This document shows, one piece after another, positions 17,193 through 25,294 of a stretch of 64,000 nucleotides of DNA. Below the pieces are notes generated by a model. That model was given only the letters and a program-made list of their open reading frames with translations, was not told where the DNA came from and did not search any database. The stretch spans positions 1-64,000 of the forward strand of contig NZ_QENY01000011.1 in the NCBI RefSeq assembly GCF_003096815.1. Reading direction: 5' to 3'. The DNA comes from Hallella colorans. GTDB lineage: Bacteria > Bacteroidota > Bacteroidia > Bacteroidales > Bacteroidaceae. Position numbers and translations under genes: made by a program. Numbering within the stretch: position 1 is the first letter of the stretch; each line of letters begins with the position of its first letter.

Positions 17193-18590
17193 TTAGGATT
17201 TGACAACTTTGGAAACCTTCATCGTTTTCATCCATCCGCCTCGCCATATACGTGTCAAGAAGATGGTGCCACGAAACGTAAGCTCGCACGCCATAGCCAC
17301 CCACACGCCACGCAAGCCATGGCTTTGGGCCAACCAATAAGCCAAAGACAAGCGCACGCACCACATGGACAGCAAGTTCATCATGGCTGGCTTGAGCGTG
17401 TCTCCCGCACCCACGCACACACTATAGCTCACTATCGACGCCGCAAAGAACGGCTCGGCAAAAGCCTCAATGCGCAACACGTCGGCGCCCAAAGACCTTA
17501 TTTCGTCTACAGGAGATAAAAAACCTATCATCTCGGGGGCAAATATATACATCACCAAACCCATGAAAGCCATCACGACCATGCCCATACCGATGGTCAT
17601 ATGGGCAAAACTTTTGCACAAATCATTGCGCCCCGCACCGTGCGTCTGCCCCACAAGCGTGGTGGCGGCGTCGCCAATGCCATAGCCGGGCATATAGCAC
17701 AGGCTCTCGGCGGTGATGGCAAACGAGTTGGCAGCGATGGCAAAATTGCCCAGCGGGGCCACAATGAGGGTGCTCACCACTTGCGCACCACTCATAAGCA
17801 CACTCTGGACCGCCATTGGCAAACTAATTCTCAAAGCTTTATAAACATAGTCCCACACCCACACAAAGCGTTCTTGATCCAAGCGCAAAGCCAATATTTT
17901 GTTCCGGTGCATGGCCATGTACGACATCGGCACCACTGTCACCACGTACGCGCACATTGTTCCGAGAGCCGCTCCCATCACCCCAAGATGTAGCATGTAA
18001 ATATAAAAATAGTTGAAAGCCACGTCGAGTGTGCACAGCACAATGCTCAACACGCTGGGCATCCGCATGTCGCCCGAGCTTTTTTGCATGCCAGCCATCA
18101 GATGATAGAGCAGCACCACAGGCAGCGTCATGGCGTAAATGAGAAAATAAGTGGATGCGTTGCCAGCGATGTCAGCTCCACCACCGAGCCAATACGGCAG
18201 CGGACGGTGTATGGCAACGCCCACGGCGCACATCAACAACCCAAAAGACAAACCGAAGACGATGGCGTGCCTAAACACCGCGCGAGCCTTGACAAAATCG
18301 TTCGCGCCAATAAAGTGAGCCACCTGAACCGTGAACCCTATGCCCATTGCCGCCATCACCGATCCCATGAGCCACGTGGTGGTCTCTATAAGTCCGATAC
18401 TTGCCGATGCCTCCGCGCCGAGATGCCCCACCATGGAGGCATCGATGAAAAACATCATCACGGTGGTAATCTGGGCCAACATGGAGGGAATGCTCAACTC
18501 CACGATGAGATTGAACTTTTCCCTGCCGCTCAGAGGCAGCTGGTCGCGTATCTTGGCCAAAAGTAGTTCGCTTCGTTTATTGCTTAACAT
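17193..18590 (-). CDS. MATE family efflux transporter
   Basis: This 465-residue inner-membrane protein with about 12 helices belongs to the multidrug and toxic compound extrusion family, which exports drugs by Na+ or H+ antiport. Family signatures include LSIPSMLAQ near the start, MVGHLGAEA in the first helix pair, and the repeated half with VQSVLMSGAQ. I chose the ATG at 18590 (MLSNKRSELL) rather than one 27 codons upstream, because the upstream segment overlaps a promoter-like TAACTTTAC box (18608-18616). A hairpin sits between this gene and the candidate RNA upstream. Substrate unknown. Confidence 0.9.
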   Translation of the reverse strand: MLSNKRSELLLAKIRDQLPLSGREKFNLIVELSIPSMLAQITTVMMFFIDASMVGHLGAEASASIGLIETTTWLMGSVMAAMGIGFTVQVAHFIGANDFVKARAVFRHAIVFGLSFGLLMCAVGVAIHRPLPYWLGGGADIAGNASTYFLIYAMTLPVVLLYHLMAGMQKSSGDMRMPSVLSIVLCTLDVAFNYFYIYMLHLGVMGAALGTMCAYVVTVVPMSYMAMHRNKILALRLDQERFVWVWDYVYKALRISLPMAVQSVLMSGAQVVSTLIVAPLGNFAIAANSFAITAESLCYMPGYGIGDAATTLVGQTHGAGRNDLCKSFAHMTIGMGMVVMAFMGLVMYIFAPEMIGFLSPVDEIRSLGADVLRIEAFAEPFFAASIVSYSVCVGAGDTLKPAMMNLLSMWCVRLSLAYWLAQSHGLRGVWVAMACELTFRGTIFLTRIWRGGWMKTMKVSKVVKS

Positions 18591-18654
18591 ATATATTATT
18601 TGCGGATGTAAAGTTACGTCGTTTTCACCGTTCGACAAAACAATCACGATATAA

Positions 18655-19065
18655 ACAGGGCGATTTCCCATTGAGAAATCGCCCTGCCATTATAATTTAA
18701 CACTTCGATTGTCTATCGCGACAACCTGAAGTGGCGTTATCTAAAAACACCTTCCTTCTACCTCTCCTCACATTCTCGACCTATCGTCGTGTTTTTGTTA
18801 TCCCATGAGACGGGCCTTGATAGTGGCCGTCCCCACAACCTTTCTTCCTTTACTAATACCTTATTTATTTCTCTGCTATCTTGATAGCTATCTATATACT
18901 TGCTATTTTCGTTTACCTATCGAGTGTTTTGTGCATTTTCTATCTTTCTCTCTGAATAGTATTTATATCCTGAACCATCTTTGCCTATGGGCTATTTTTA
19001 CAGTTTTCCTATTGATCATACTAAACGTAGCGGGACATTCGCATGCGCCCAAATGTCTTCTAAAG
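18655..19065 (-). ncRNA. Candidate ~410-nt structured RNA
   Basis: On the minus strand a complete promoter (19072-19102) is followed by about 400 bp without an ORF of useful length and then by a strong hairpin with a T-rich tail (18657-18687). The predicted RNA has several local helices: near its 5' end GACATT pairs with AATGTC; in the 3' half GACGGCC pairs with GGCCCGTC and AAAAACAC with GTGTTTTT. I found none of the conserved cores of RNase P RNA or a tmRNA tag. It could instead be a very long leader of the MATE gene that ends in an attenuator. Confidence 0.4.
18657..18687 (-). terminator. Terminator of the candidate RNA or attenuator of the MATE gene
   Basis: On the minus strand CAGGGCGATTTC and GAAATCGCCCTG pair perfectly around a short loop and are followed by TTTAT. 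It lies about 65 bp upstream of the MATE start codon. Confidence 0.6.
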
Positions 19066-19071
19066 ACAATG

Positions 19072-19102
19072 CAAAGATAGAATGAAAAGCATGAACAACC
19101 AA
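19072..19102 (-). promoter_or_regulatory. Promoter of the candidate RNA
   Basis: On the minus strand TTG (19100-19102), a 20-bp spacer and TATCTTTG (19072-19079) match the consensus. No protein gene starts downstream before the hairpin at 18657. Confidence 0.55.
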
Positions 19103-19335
19103 TGCTTTGGGTATGTTTTCCACCTGAAGATACTCAATTCTTGATTTATATCAAAACGCCGTGTGCGCAAACAAATAGCCAAAAAGATGGAAAATAAAGG
19201 CGATAATACCAATTGCCAACGCTTCCAAACAGCTGCTTAACGAAGGCACTAAGCAGAAAATAAAAAGGGGTAACAAGTAAGAAAGAGTGGCAAACGATAA
19301 CCGGAAAAAGAACAAGGGAATATGGAGGATACACC
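19103..19335. other. Intergenic, no gene seen
   Basis: Short ORFs occur on both strands but lack ribosome sites and family features. Nothing else stands out. Confidence 0.4.
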
Positions 19336-19378
19336 AAGGCTTTCACCCTAAACCATATATAGAGTGGAAGCCTTTTGT
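19336..19378 (-). terminator. Terminator of the FKBP lipoprotein gene
   Basis: AAGGCTTTCAC and GTGGAAGCCTT pair with a single bulge and lie just past the stop codon at 19385. On the minus strand the hairpin has no long T-run. Confidence 0.55.
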
Positions 19379-19384
19379 TTATGA

Positions 19385-20065
19385 TTATTCAACAAGCCAT
19401 CCTCGCTTGGCCTTGAAATCCGGAACCGGCGTGCCAGGTCGATAATAAGACACTAACTTGATGTTGAAAATCAGCATGGAATAGGCGGGTATAGTGCCGC
19501 TCCCCTCCGCGCCATAAGCCAAGGTCCAAGGCATGTACACCTCCCACTCATCGCCAACGTGCATGTGCTGCAACGCCGTGGCAAAGCCTTCCTTGAGCGC
19601 ACTCACCGCGAATTTGGCTGGAACAGCCATATCCATGGAGTTGGCATGTTTCCAACTTGAGTCAAACTCATAGCCCTTGGGGTAGGATGCCGACGGCAGG
19701 AGCCTGCCCGCGTAGTGCACACGCACACTGTCCGTATAGAGTGGGCAGCCAGCCCCTGTTCCCTCCTTGAGCACATGAGCCACGATATATTGTGTGTTGT
19801 CGCCATGCTGCGTCTCCTCATAGTTCCAACTTCGTATCACTTTCCACGCTGGGTCTCCAGCGGCAGCGCGCTCTTTGGCCTGCGCGTAAACCCTGTTCCA
19901 TTCTTTCAGGTTGGTTTCTTGCCAATGGGGAAATTCGTCTTCCTTGTCCGCGTTCTCCGCACACGACGCAAAAAGCAGCAGCGACGCGAATGTCAATGTC
20001 GAGGCAACGGCCCACGATCTTATGCGAGCAGCGCTGTTTGTAATGATATTTTGTATTCGAGACAT
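19385..20065 (-). CDS. FKBP-type peptidyl-prolyl isomerase lipoprotein
   Basis: The 226-residue protein has a lipoprotein signal (LLLFASC, Cys near residue 35), so it is anchored to a membrane and faces the periplasm. A helical segment (residues 40-80) precedes an FKBP domain: SVRVHYAGRL near 112, FDSSWKH, VSALKEGFATALQHMHVGDEWEVYMPW-like helix-strand region near 155-180, and AYGAEGSGTIPAYSMLIFNIKLV at the end. It probably catalyses proline isomerisation during folding of exported proteins. It lies 97 bp downstream of glyS on the same strand. Confidence 0.85.
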   Translation of the reverse strand: MSRIQNIITNSAARIRSWAVASTLTFASLLLFASCAENADKEDEFPHWQETNLKEWNRVYAQAKERAAAGDPAWKVIRSWNYEETQHGDNTQYIVAHVLKEGTGAGCPLYTDSVRVHYAGRLLPSASYPKGYEFDSSWKHANSMDMAVPAKFAVSALKEGFATALQHMHVGDEWEVYMPWTLAYGAEGSGTIPAYSMLIFNIKLVSYYRPGTPVPDFKAKRGWLVE

Positions 20066-20162
20066 TTGTTGTTATGCTTTATTAAAGTTGATGGTTGACG
20101 GGGCATGGCAGACACGCCACAATGGTTTGGCAAGTTGGGCACACTGCCCCATTCTCCTCGTG

Positions 20163-21731
20163 CTATTTATCCCAACCAGCTATTTGCGCGCCAAGCCTCT
20201 TGAGCAGCGATGTCACGCTCACACGGTTTTCTATCAGCGAGCGCAGATCGGCTATGTCCACACGCTGCTGCTCCATGGTGTCACGGTATCGCAACGTCAC
20301 CTTGCGGTCCTTTGGCGTGTCGTGGTCCACGGTCACGCAGAACGGCGTGCCGATGGCGTCTTGGCGGCGGTAACGCTTGCCGATGGAGTCTTTGGGGTCT
20401 CCATAGTGGGTGTTGAAGTGGAATTTCAGCTCGTCCACCACCTCGTGGGCTATCTCGGGCAGCCCGTCTTTCTTGTCCAACGGGAACACGGCGCACTTCA
20501 CCGGGGCCAAGGCCTCGGGCAGTTTGAGCACCACGCGCGTCTCGCCGTTTTCCAAAGTCTCCTCGGTGTAAGCGTGGCACATCACGCTGAGGAACATGCG
20601 GTCCACGCCGATGGATGTCTCCACATCATAGGGCGTGTAGCTCTCTTGTGTGTCGGGGTCGAAGTATTTGATGCTACGGCCGCAGTATTTCTCGTGCTGC
20701 GAAAGGTCATAGTCGGTGCGACTGTGTATGCCCTCCACCTCCTTGAAGCCAAACGGCATCTTGAACTCAATGTCGGTGGCTGCGTTGGCATAGTGGGCCA
20801 ACTTCTCGTGGTCATGGTAACGATAGTTCTCGTCGCCCATGCCCAATGCCTCGTGCCAAGCCAAGCGCACCCGCTTCCAGTACTCAAACCACTTCATCTC
20901 GGTGCCGGGCTGGCAGAAGAACTGCATCTCCATCTGCTCGAACTCGCGCATGCGAAACACGAACTGGCGCGCCACTATCTCGTTGCGGAACGCCTTGCCT
21001 ATCTGGGCAATACCAAAAGGCAGCTTCATGCGCCCCGTCTTCTGCACGTTGAGATAGTTCACAAAGATGCCTTGCGCCGTCTCAGGCCGCAGGTATATCT
21101 TGTTAGTGGCGTCGGAGAGCGAACCCATTTCGGTGGAGAACATCAGGTTGAACTGACGCACGTCGGTCCAATTCTTGGAGCCACTAACGGGGTCGGCTAT
21201 GCCCTCGTCCTCGATTATCTGCCTCAAAGCCACGAGGTCCGGTCCTTGCATGGCCTCGGCGTAGCGAGCGTGCAGCTCGTCACGCTTTTGCTGGTTGGCT
21301 ATCACGCGGGGGTTGGTGGCCCTGAACTGAGCTTCGTCAAAACGCTCGCCAAACTTCTTGGCGCCCTTTTTCACCTCCTTGTCTATCTTTTCCTCGTACT
21401 TGCCGATTTGGTCTTCTATAAGGTTGTCAGCCCGATAGCGTTTCTTCGAGTCGCGATTGTCTATGAGGGGGTCGTTGAAAGCGTCCACGTGGCCGCTGGC
21501 CTTCCACACCGTGGGGTGCATAAAGATGGCCGCGTCTATACCCACTATATTCTCGTGCAGCAGCACCATTGACTGCCACCAATATTGCTTGATGTTGTTT
21601 TTCAGCTCCACGCCGTTCTGTCCGTAGTCGTAAACGGCGGCCAGCCCGTCATAGATGTCGGAACTTGGAAAAACGAAGCCATATTCCTTGCAATGGCTCA
21701 CTATCTTCTTGAAAACATCGTCTTGTGCCAT
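20163..21731 (-). CDS. glyS: Glycyl-tRNA synthetase, class II homodimeric type
   Basis: The 522-residue enzyme charges tRNA-Gly. It is the single-chain alpha2 type (as in Bacteroidota, Gram-positives and eukaryotes), not the alpha2beta2 type. It shows the N-terminal YGFVFPSSDIYDGLAAVYDYG region, motif 2 around RNEIVARQFVFRMREFEQMEMQFF and motif 3 near GVDRMFLS, followed by an anticodon-binding domain starting near KCAVFPL. A CAAAGGTA box (TACCTTTG on the minus strand, 21765-21772) supplies the promoter. The FKBP gene follows. Confidence 0.97.
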   Translation of the reverse strand: MAQDDVFKKIVSHCKEYGFVFPSSDIYDGLAAVYDYGQNGVELKNNIKQYWWQSMVLLHENIVGIDAAIFMHPTVWKASGHVDAFNDPLIDNRDSKKRYRADNLIEDQIGKYEEKIDKEVKKGAKKFGERFDEAQFRATNPRVIANQQKRDELHARYAEAMQGPDLVALRQIIEDEGIADPVSGSKNWTDVRQFNLMFSTEMGSLSDATNKIYLRPETAQGIFVNYLNVQKTGRMKLPFGIAQIGKAFRNEIVARQFVFRMREFEQMEMQFFCQPGTEMKWFEYWKRVRLAWHEALGMGDENYRYHDHEKLAHYANAATDIEFKMPFGFKEVEGIHSRTDYDLSQHEKYCGRSIKYFDPDTQESYTPYDVETSIGVDRMFLSVMCHAYTEETLENGETRVVLKLPEALAPVKCAVFPLDKKDGLPEIAHEVVDELKFHFNTHYGDPKDSIGKRYRRQDAIGTPFCVTVDHDTPKDRKVTLRYRDTMEQQRVDIADLRSLIENRVSVTSLLKRLGAQIAGWDK

Positions 21732-21764
21732 GTTTGTGTCTTGTTGTTTTATGTTCTAACCTTG

Positions 21765-21772
21765 CAAAGGTA
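21765..21772 (-). promoter_or_regulatory. -7 promoter box of glyS
   Basis: TACCTTTG on the minus strand, 34 bp upstream of the start codon. The -33 box is unclear. Confidence 0.45.
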
Positions 21773-22174
21773 GCGTTTTTTCTGGTATTAAAGGAACAAA
21801 ACGCCATTAATTTAATGTCACTTGCCACATAACGTTGGCCGAAAACTTATGGATGGCGCCATGCGAAAGTCTTACGGCCACCAATAAGCAGGACGAAAAA
21901 TACGAAATAATCATACCAAATTTAACATTTATGATTAGAGACAGCGTGTACAAGATAGCGCTAACCTTGTTCGGTCGGGAGAAAACCATGCCTACTGCAA
22001 ATATACTTCGTAAACCATATTGGGCACGTCATCAACGTCATCAAGAGGTAAAACGCCAAGATCCGAACAAGACTATTTACAAAGACAATTTCAAAATAGC
22101 TAACACAATTTTATAACAGCTTTATAAAAAGGATGTTTTTTTGCTTTTATCAAAAAATTACTTTATTTTGCAAA
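21773..22174. other. Intergenic, no gene assigned
   Basis: An ORF at 21835-22116 exists but is hydrophilic, lacks a ribosome site and has no recognisable features, so I do not annotate it. The rest is AT-rich. Confidence 0.4.
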
Positions 22175-22483
22175 ATGTCACAACCCCGAACACATATAAC
22201 ATCAAGCGCGCACAAAACAACTATATTTGAACATACAAAAAATTACAGAGTTTGTTCAATTTGTACCCAAAACGTCATAAAGAATTTCTTCAAGCCTTTA
22301 ATGAAACCAGTGCAGAAAGACCATCTTTTATTATGCACCATGATAATAGTTGGTATATTGCCGTTAGGAATTGCGTCTATTTTTAATTCAGTAACCATCA
22401 TCACCCTGCTTTCTTTATTAGGATTCTTTGCATGTATCCTCACTTATTGTTATACCAAAGATTATATCAGCAAGCATCAATAG
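22175..22483 (+). CDS. Small membrane protein, possibly CD225/dispanin-like
   Basis: The 102-residue product (start at MSQPRTHITS) has a hydrophilic N-terminal half with a CSIC pair near residues 31-34. Two hydrophobic helices follow, the first with HLLLCTMIIVGILPLGIAS. The phrase ILPLGIASIF after a short polar lead-in faintly recalls the CPxGIxAI region of CD225/dispanin proteins, but the usual downstream intracellular loop is not evident. The upstream in-frame ATG at 22133 is also possible. Function unknown. Confidence 0.45.
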   Translation: MSQPRTHITSSAHKTTIFEHTKNYRVCSICTQNVIKNFFKPLMKPVQKDHLLLCTMIIVGILPLGIASIFNSVTIITLLSLLGFFACILTYCYTKDYISKHQ

Positions 22484-22488
22484 TTCGC

Positions 22489-22560
22489 TTAAAATTTGGG
22501 ATAATGGCTACGCGCTATCCGTTGCCAGCCAAAGAATTCTTTGATAGTATAACTAATTAA
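22489..22560. repeat. Dispersed ~72-bp repeat, copy 2
   Basis: This block matches 3698-3769 in the same orientation, with GATAATGGCTACGC as the best-conserved part. Here it runs directly into the hairpin repeat at 22558-22598. Confidence 0.6.
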
Positions 22561-22598
22561 TTTTCGGTTCGGTATGCCCCGATACCTGTCGAAAATTA
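22558..22598. repeat. Hairpin repeat, copy 2
   Basis: The outer arms TAATTTTCG and CGAAAATTA and the inner arms GGTAT and ATACC both pair perfectly. It is closely similar to the hairpin at 99-141. Confidence 0.65.
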
Positions 22599-22818
22599 TT
22601 ATTGCGATGGATAAACGCCCTTTCTCTTTCGTCATTGAGGGCGATGCAGGCGATGCCGAGAAACTGAAACATGCAACCTATTACAGGCGCGGCGTTATAG
22701 AGCAGTTTCAATACGGCTTGAGATGGGAACCGGGCAGAAAGGGATTTGAGAAATACGGGCAGCAAAGTAATGGATGAAGAATAGCAGCAACGAAGCAAAG
22801 GGACCAAGAAGTACCCCC

Positions 22819-23094
22819 CTACTTATCGTTATAATGTCCCTCCACCTCCAGCACATAGACCTCAACGACATTATCGTATATGTCATAGATTATTCGATCG
22901 TGGGCAGTGATATGCCGAGACCACGTGATATCCCCACCGCCCTTTAACGCTTCTGGATGGCCAATGCCAGTTCTTGGATGTTCCAAAAGCTCATCGTAGA
23001 TTTTCCTATACTTCTTGAACAAGTTGAAATTTGACTTCTTCCATTTAGAAATCACCTTGTCCGCACCATCGGAAACTCTAATCGTGTATATCAT
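22819..23094 (-). CDS. yoeB: YoeB-family mRNA interferase toxin
   Basis: The 91-residue protein belongs to the RelE/YoeB superfamily; such toxins cut mRNA at the ribosome when the antitoxin is degraded. Typical features are FKKYRKIYDELLEHPRTGIGHPE, then LKGGGDITWSRHITAHDRIIYDI and VEVYVLEVEGHY at the end. The residues Glu in the PE region, Arg in SRHI and HDRIIY and the C-terminal His-Tyr fit the YoeB catalytic set. The start codon overlaps the last 4 bp of the antitoxin gene (ATGA), so the pair is translationally coupled. Confidence 0.9.
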   Translation of the reverse strand: MIYTIRVSDGADKVISKWKKSNFNLFKKYRKIYDELLEHPRTGIGHPEALKGGGDITWSRHITAHDRIIYDIYDNVVEVYVLEVEGHYNDK

Positions 23095-23351
23095 AGACTG
23101 TTGAAATAAGCGTCAATGTCCGCATGGCTTTTGAGAGTTTTGCAATTCCCTGCCTTGATTTCCGCCCTTGCTTTGTCTATTCTTGCTTGCAGTTCGGGGG
23201 TGATGCCTAAATCGTCTTCCTCAATGGGAACAAGCGTGTAAGCCTGCTTTTTGTTCCTGTGAATAATGATTTTCTCGCCCTTGTCTGCCAGGTCGAACAC
23301 GTGTGCCTGCTGGCTCCGAAATTCTCTCGATGTGAAATTTAATACTGCCAT
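23091..23351 (-). CDS. yefM: YefM/Phd-family antitoxin
   Basis: The 86-residue protein (start MAVLNFTSREFR) has the Phd/YefM N-terminal DNA-binding fold: FTSREFRSQQAHVFDLAD, then GEKIIIHRNKKQAYTLVPIE. The acidic C-terminal tail (DIDAYFNSL) would wrap the toxin. An ATG 68 codons upstream is in frame, but the stretch between carries the promoter and operator, so the internal start is preferred. The protein is expected to repress its own promoter through the palindrome at 23405-23422. Confidence 0.9.
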   Translation of the reverse strand: MAVLNFTSREFRSQQAHVFDLADKGEKIIIHRNKKQAYTLVPIEEDDLGITPELQARIDKARAEIKAGNCKTLKSHADIDAYFNSL

Positions 23352-23394
23352 AATTCTATTTTTCGACAAAGTTAAATGGTTTTCTTCAAATTTC

Positions 23395-23422
23395 CAAAAA
23401 TAAATGTACCAAATTTGGTACA
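23395..23422 (-). promoter_or_regulatory. Promoter and palindromic operator of yefM-yoeB
   Basis: TGTACCAAATTTGGTACA (23405-23422) is a perfect 18-bp palindrome containing TGTAC/GTACA half-sites like those of known YefM operators. It lies directly upstream of the minus-strand -7 box TATTTTTG (23395-23402), so bound antitoxin would block RNA polymerase. The start codon is 43 bp downstream of the box. Confidence 0.75.
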
Positions 23423-24001
23423 CGTAAAAGACTTGCTCCACAAAAAAATTACGTCCTTCCCCACAAAGGAAATTGTTTTTGTCTTTTTTCATTTTGTTTC
23501 CTTTCCATTTTTCGGGAAAACAAATCGATAAAGGCTTTATTTCTGTTATAGACAACGTCTGTTATGCCCATTCTCGCGCGCCAAACGCGACCAAGCTTGC
23601 CTCGTGCCTGCCACACGGTGCGATTAAGGGTTATTCAGCGCGCGATTAGGCCCTAAACACAGTGCGATTAGGCTCTAAACACGGTGCGATTAAGCATTAA
23701 ACGCAGTACGATTAGGCCCTAAACGCAGTGAGCGAAAAAAGAAAACGAAACAGCAGAAAAACAAAATCACCATAACTGACCGTTGCAAAGCGAGTTACTC
23801 CAAACATAAAATTGAACGCATATTCACGGCCAAAGGCTTGCCAAAATCGTACAGGCTCGGTATTAGGAGACGTTTGTCAAAATAATTCAGCAATGTGATG
23901 ACAAATCCAAAAGAAAGAATGACAACGAGCGTCACTCGCCTTTTGATAAAAAGCGACCGCCAAATCAGAATATGAAAAAGGGGGCAAGTCCTACTCTTGC
24001 T
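23423..24001. other. Intergenic region with minisatellite
   Basis: No gene is visible between the toxin-antitoxin promoter and the end of the YfcE-like gene. The main content is the 22-bp array at 23618-23727. The remainder is AT-rich and unremarkable. Confidence 0.5.
23618..23727. repeat. 22-bp-period minisatellite, locus B (5 units)
   Basis: Five units start at 23618, 23640, 23662, 23684 and 23706, each exactly 22 bp and most beginning GTGCGATTAGG. The first unit ends in TTATTCAGC, as do the units of locus C on the opposite strand, while the others end in CTAAACACA-like bases. There are no spacers, so this is not a CRISPR array. Confidence 0.8.
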
Positions 24002-24556
24002 CTAAGCGTGCTTCCCCATATCGGTTTGTGCGAGCGTCTCGCCGTCAAGCGTACGTATGGTGACGACACCATGCTCCATCATGCCAAAGGTGGGCGGATT
24101 GCCGCCTTTGGGGAAGGTGATGGAGCCAAGGTTGCAGAAAAGAGTGCCCGTGTCGGCCGCGCGCAGCTCCCACAAATGGGTGTGGCCAGTAATCACCGCG
24201 TCAAAATGGCCGGGTGGCAATTTCTCCTTATTATATATATGGCCATGCGTGAGCAGCACGCGCCGCCCCTCATCCACCAACAGTGAGTAGGTGGAGAGCA
24301 TGGGAAAATCGAGCAGTTGCTGGTCCACCTCCGAGTCGCAGTTGCCCCGAATGGCCACGATGTCGGCGGCCATAGCGTTGAGCGTATCGGCCACGCCGCG
24401 CCCGTCAAGCCCCTCGGGCACACGGTTGCGCGGCCCATAGTTGATAATGTCGCCCATGACGAGCAGCATATCGCACCGCTCGTCGCGGTAAAACTGGAGC
24501 GCGGCACGCAATCGTGGCAGAGAGCCATGAATGTCGGAAATCATCATGTACTTCAT
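24002..24556 (-). CDS. yfcE: YfcE-like metallophosphoesterase
   Basis: The 184-residue protein is a calcineurin-like phosphodiesterase of the YfcE/MJ0936 type. The metal-binding motifs are in order: DIHG at residues 8-11, GDIINYGPRN near 35, GNCD near 71, THGH near 103 and GHTH near 123. Members hydrolyse phosphodiester bonds in vitro; the natural substrate is not known. It is the last gene of an operon with the sigma factor, 4 bp downstream of its stop. Confidence 0.9.
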   Translation of the reverse strand: MKYMMISDIHGSLPRLRAALQFYRDERCDMLLVMGDIINYGPRNRVPEGLDGRGVADTLNAMAADIVAIRGNCDSEVDQQLLDFPMLSTYSLLVDEGRRVLLTHGHIYNKEKLPPGHFDAVITGHTHLWELRAADTGTLFCNLGSITFPKGGNPPTFGMMEHGVVTIRTLDGETLAQTDMGKHA

Positions 24557-24560
24557 GGTT

Positions 24561-25286
24561 TCAGCCCCTTAGATAGTCTTTGAGAGAAGAGTTCTTGGTC
24601 ATTTTGCCAATCCTCCTGATGGCCTTGTCACGTATTTGGCGCACGCGCTCGCGCTTGATGCCCATGTCTCGCGCCGTTTCCGCCATCGTCTTTGGAGAGC
24701 CGCCGAGCCCATAGAGCGAGCCCACAACCCGTTGGTCGCGCTCGTCCAAACGGGCCACCAACGATCGTAACTCTTCCATCAGTCCCGCCCGCTCGACAGC
24801 CTCATTTGGGATGGGAGCGTCACGGTCTGGGATAACACGGCCAAGACTCAACTCTGCACTACCGCCTATGGGTTGGTCTATGGACAGGGCGTGGCGGCGT
24901 TTGTTCTCCAATGCCACGTCCTCCGCGTTGCGCGGCACACGGTAGAGCCCGCCCTGCTGGCGCACGGCATCCTCCATAGCCTCACGTATATAAGGTGCCG
25001 CGAAAGCCACGAAGCGCTTGCCGCTGTCGGCGGTGTATTTGGTGGCGGCGCGAAGCATGCCTATATTACCCTCGCTGACAAGATCCTCAAACGCCAATCC
25101 ACGGTTGGTGTACTGGCGAGCCAAAGACACCACGTAGGTGAGATTGGCTTTGGTGAGACGGTCTATGGCACGGCTGTCGCCAAGCTGTATGCGCTGGGCG
25201 AGCTGCCGCTCCTCGTCATCGGTGAGGAGGTCAGGACGGTCTATCTCGTCCATGTAACGGTCAAAAGCGTTTCTGTCTTTGTTCAT
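24561..25286 (-). CDS. Second sigma-70 factor, region 3 shortened
   Basis: The 241-residue protein resembles RpoD but is shorter. Region 1.2 (FDRYMDEIDRPDLLTDDEE), region 2 (LTYVVSLARQYTNRGLAFEDLVSEGNIGML with FVAFAAPYIREAM) and region 4 (MAETARDMGIKRERVRQIRDKAIRRI) are intact. Between RVPRN and the SIDQPIG motif about 38 residues present in the RpoD at 26828 are missing, so most of region 3 is gone. It is probably an alternative (group 2 or 3) factor for a stress or growth-phase regulon. It lies between the small acidic protein and the phosphoesterase. Confidence 0.85.
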   Translation of the reverse strand: MNKDRNAFDRYMDEIDRPDLLTDDEERQLAQRIQLGDSRAIDRLTKANLTYVVSLARQYTNRGLAFEDLVSEGNIGMLRAATKYTADSGKRFVAFAAPYIREAMEDAVRQQGGLYRVPRNAEDVALENKRRHALSIDQPIGGSAELSLGRVIPDRDAPIPNEAVERAGLMEELRSLVARLDERDQRVVGSLYGLGGSPKTMAETARDMGIKRERVRQIRDKAIRRIGKMTKNSSLKDYLRG

Positions 25287-25294
25287 AGTGCTGA

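Noticed and set aside
18805..19080. Plus-strand hydrophobic 91-codon ORF
   Set aside because: No ribosome site; the minus strand has a better explanation (promoter and terminator of a candidate RNA).
19911..21572. A 553-codon plus-strand ORF antisense to glyS
   Set aside because: It lies entirely opposite a clear class II glycyl-tRNA synthetase; it is a by-product of the codon usage of glyS, with repetitive Leu/Val/His composition and no ribosome site.
23618..23727. CRISPR array
   Set aside because: Units are contiguous 22-bp repeats without spacers and there are no cas genes in the window.
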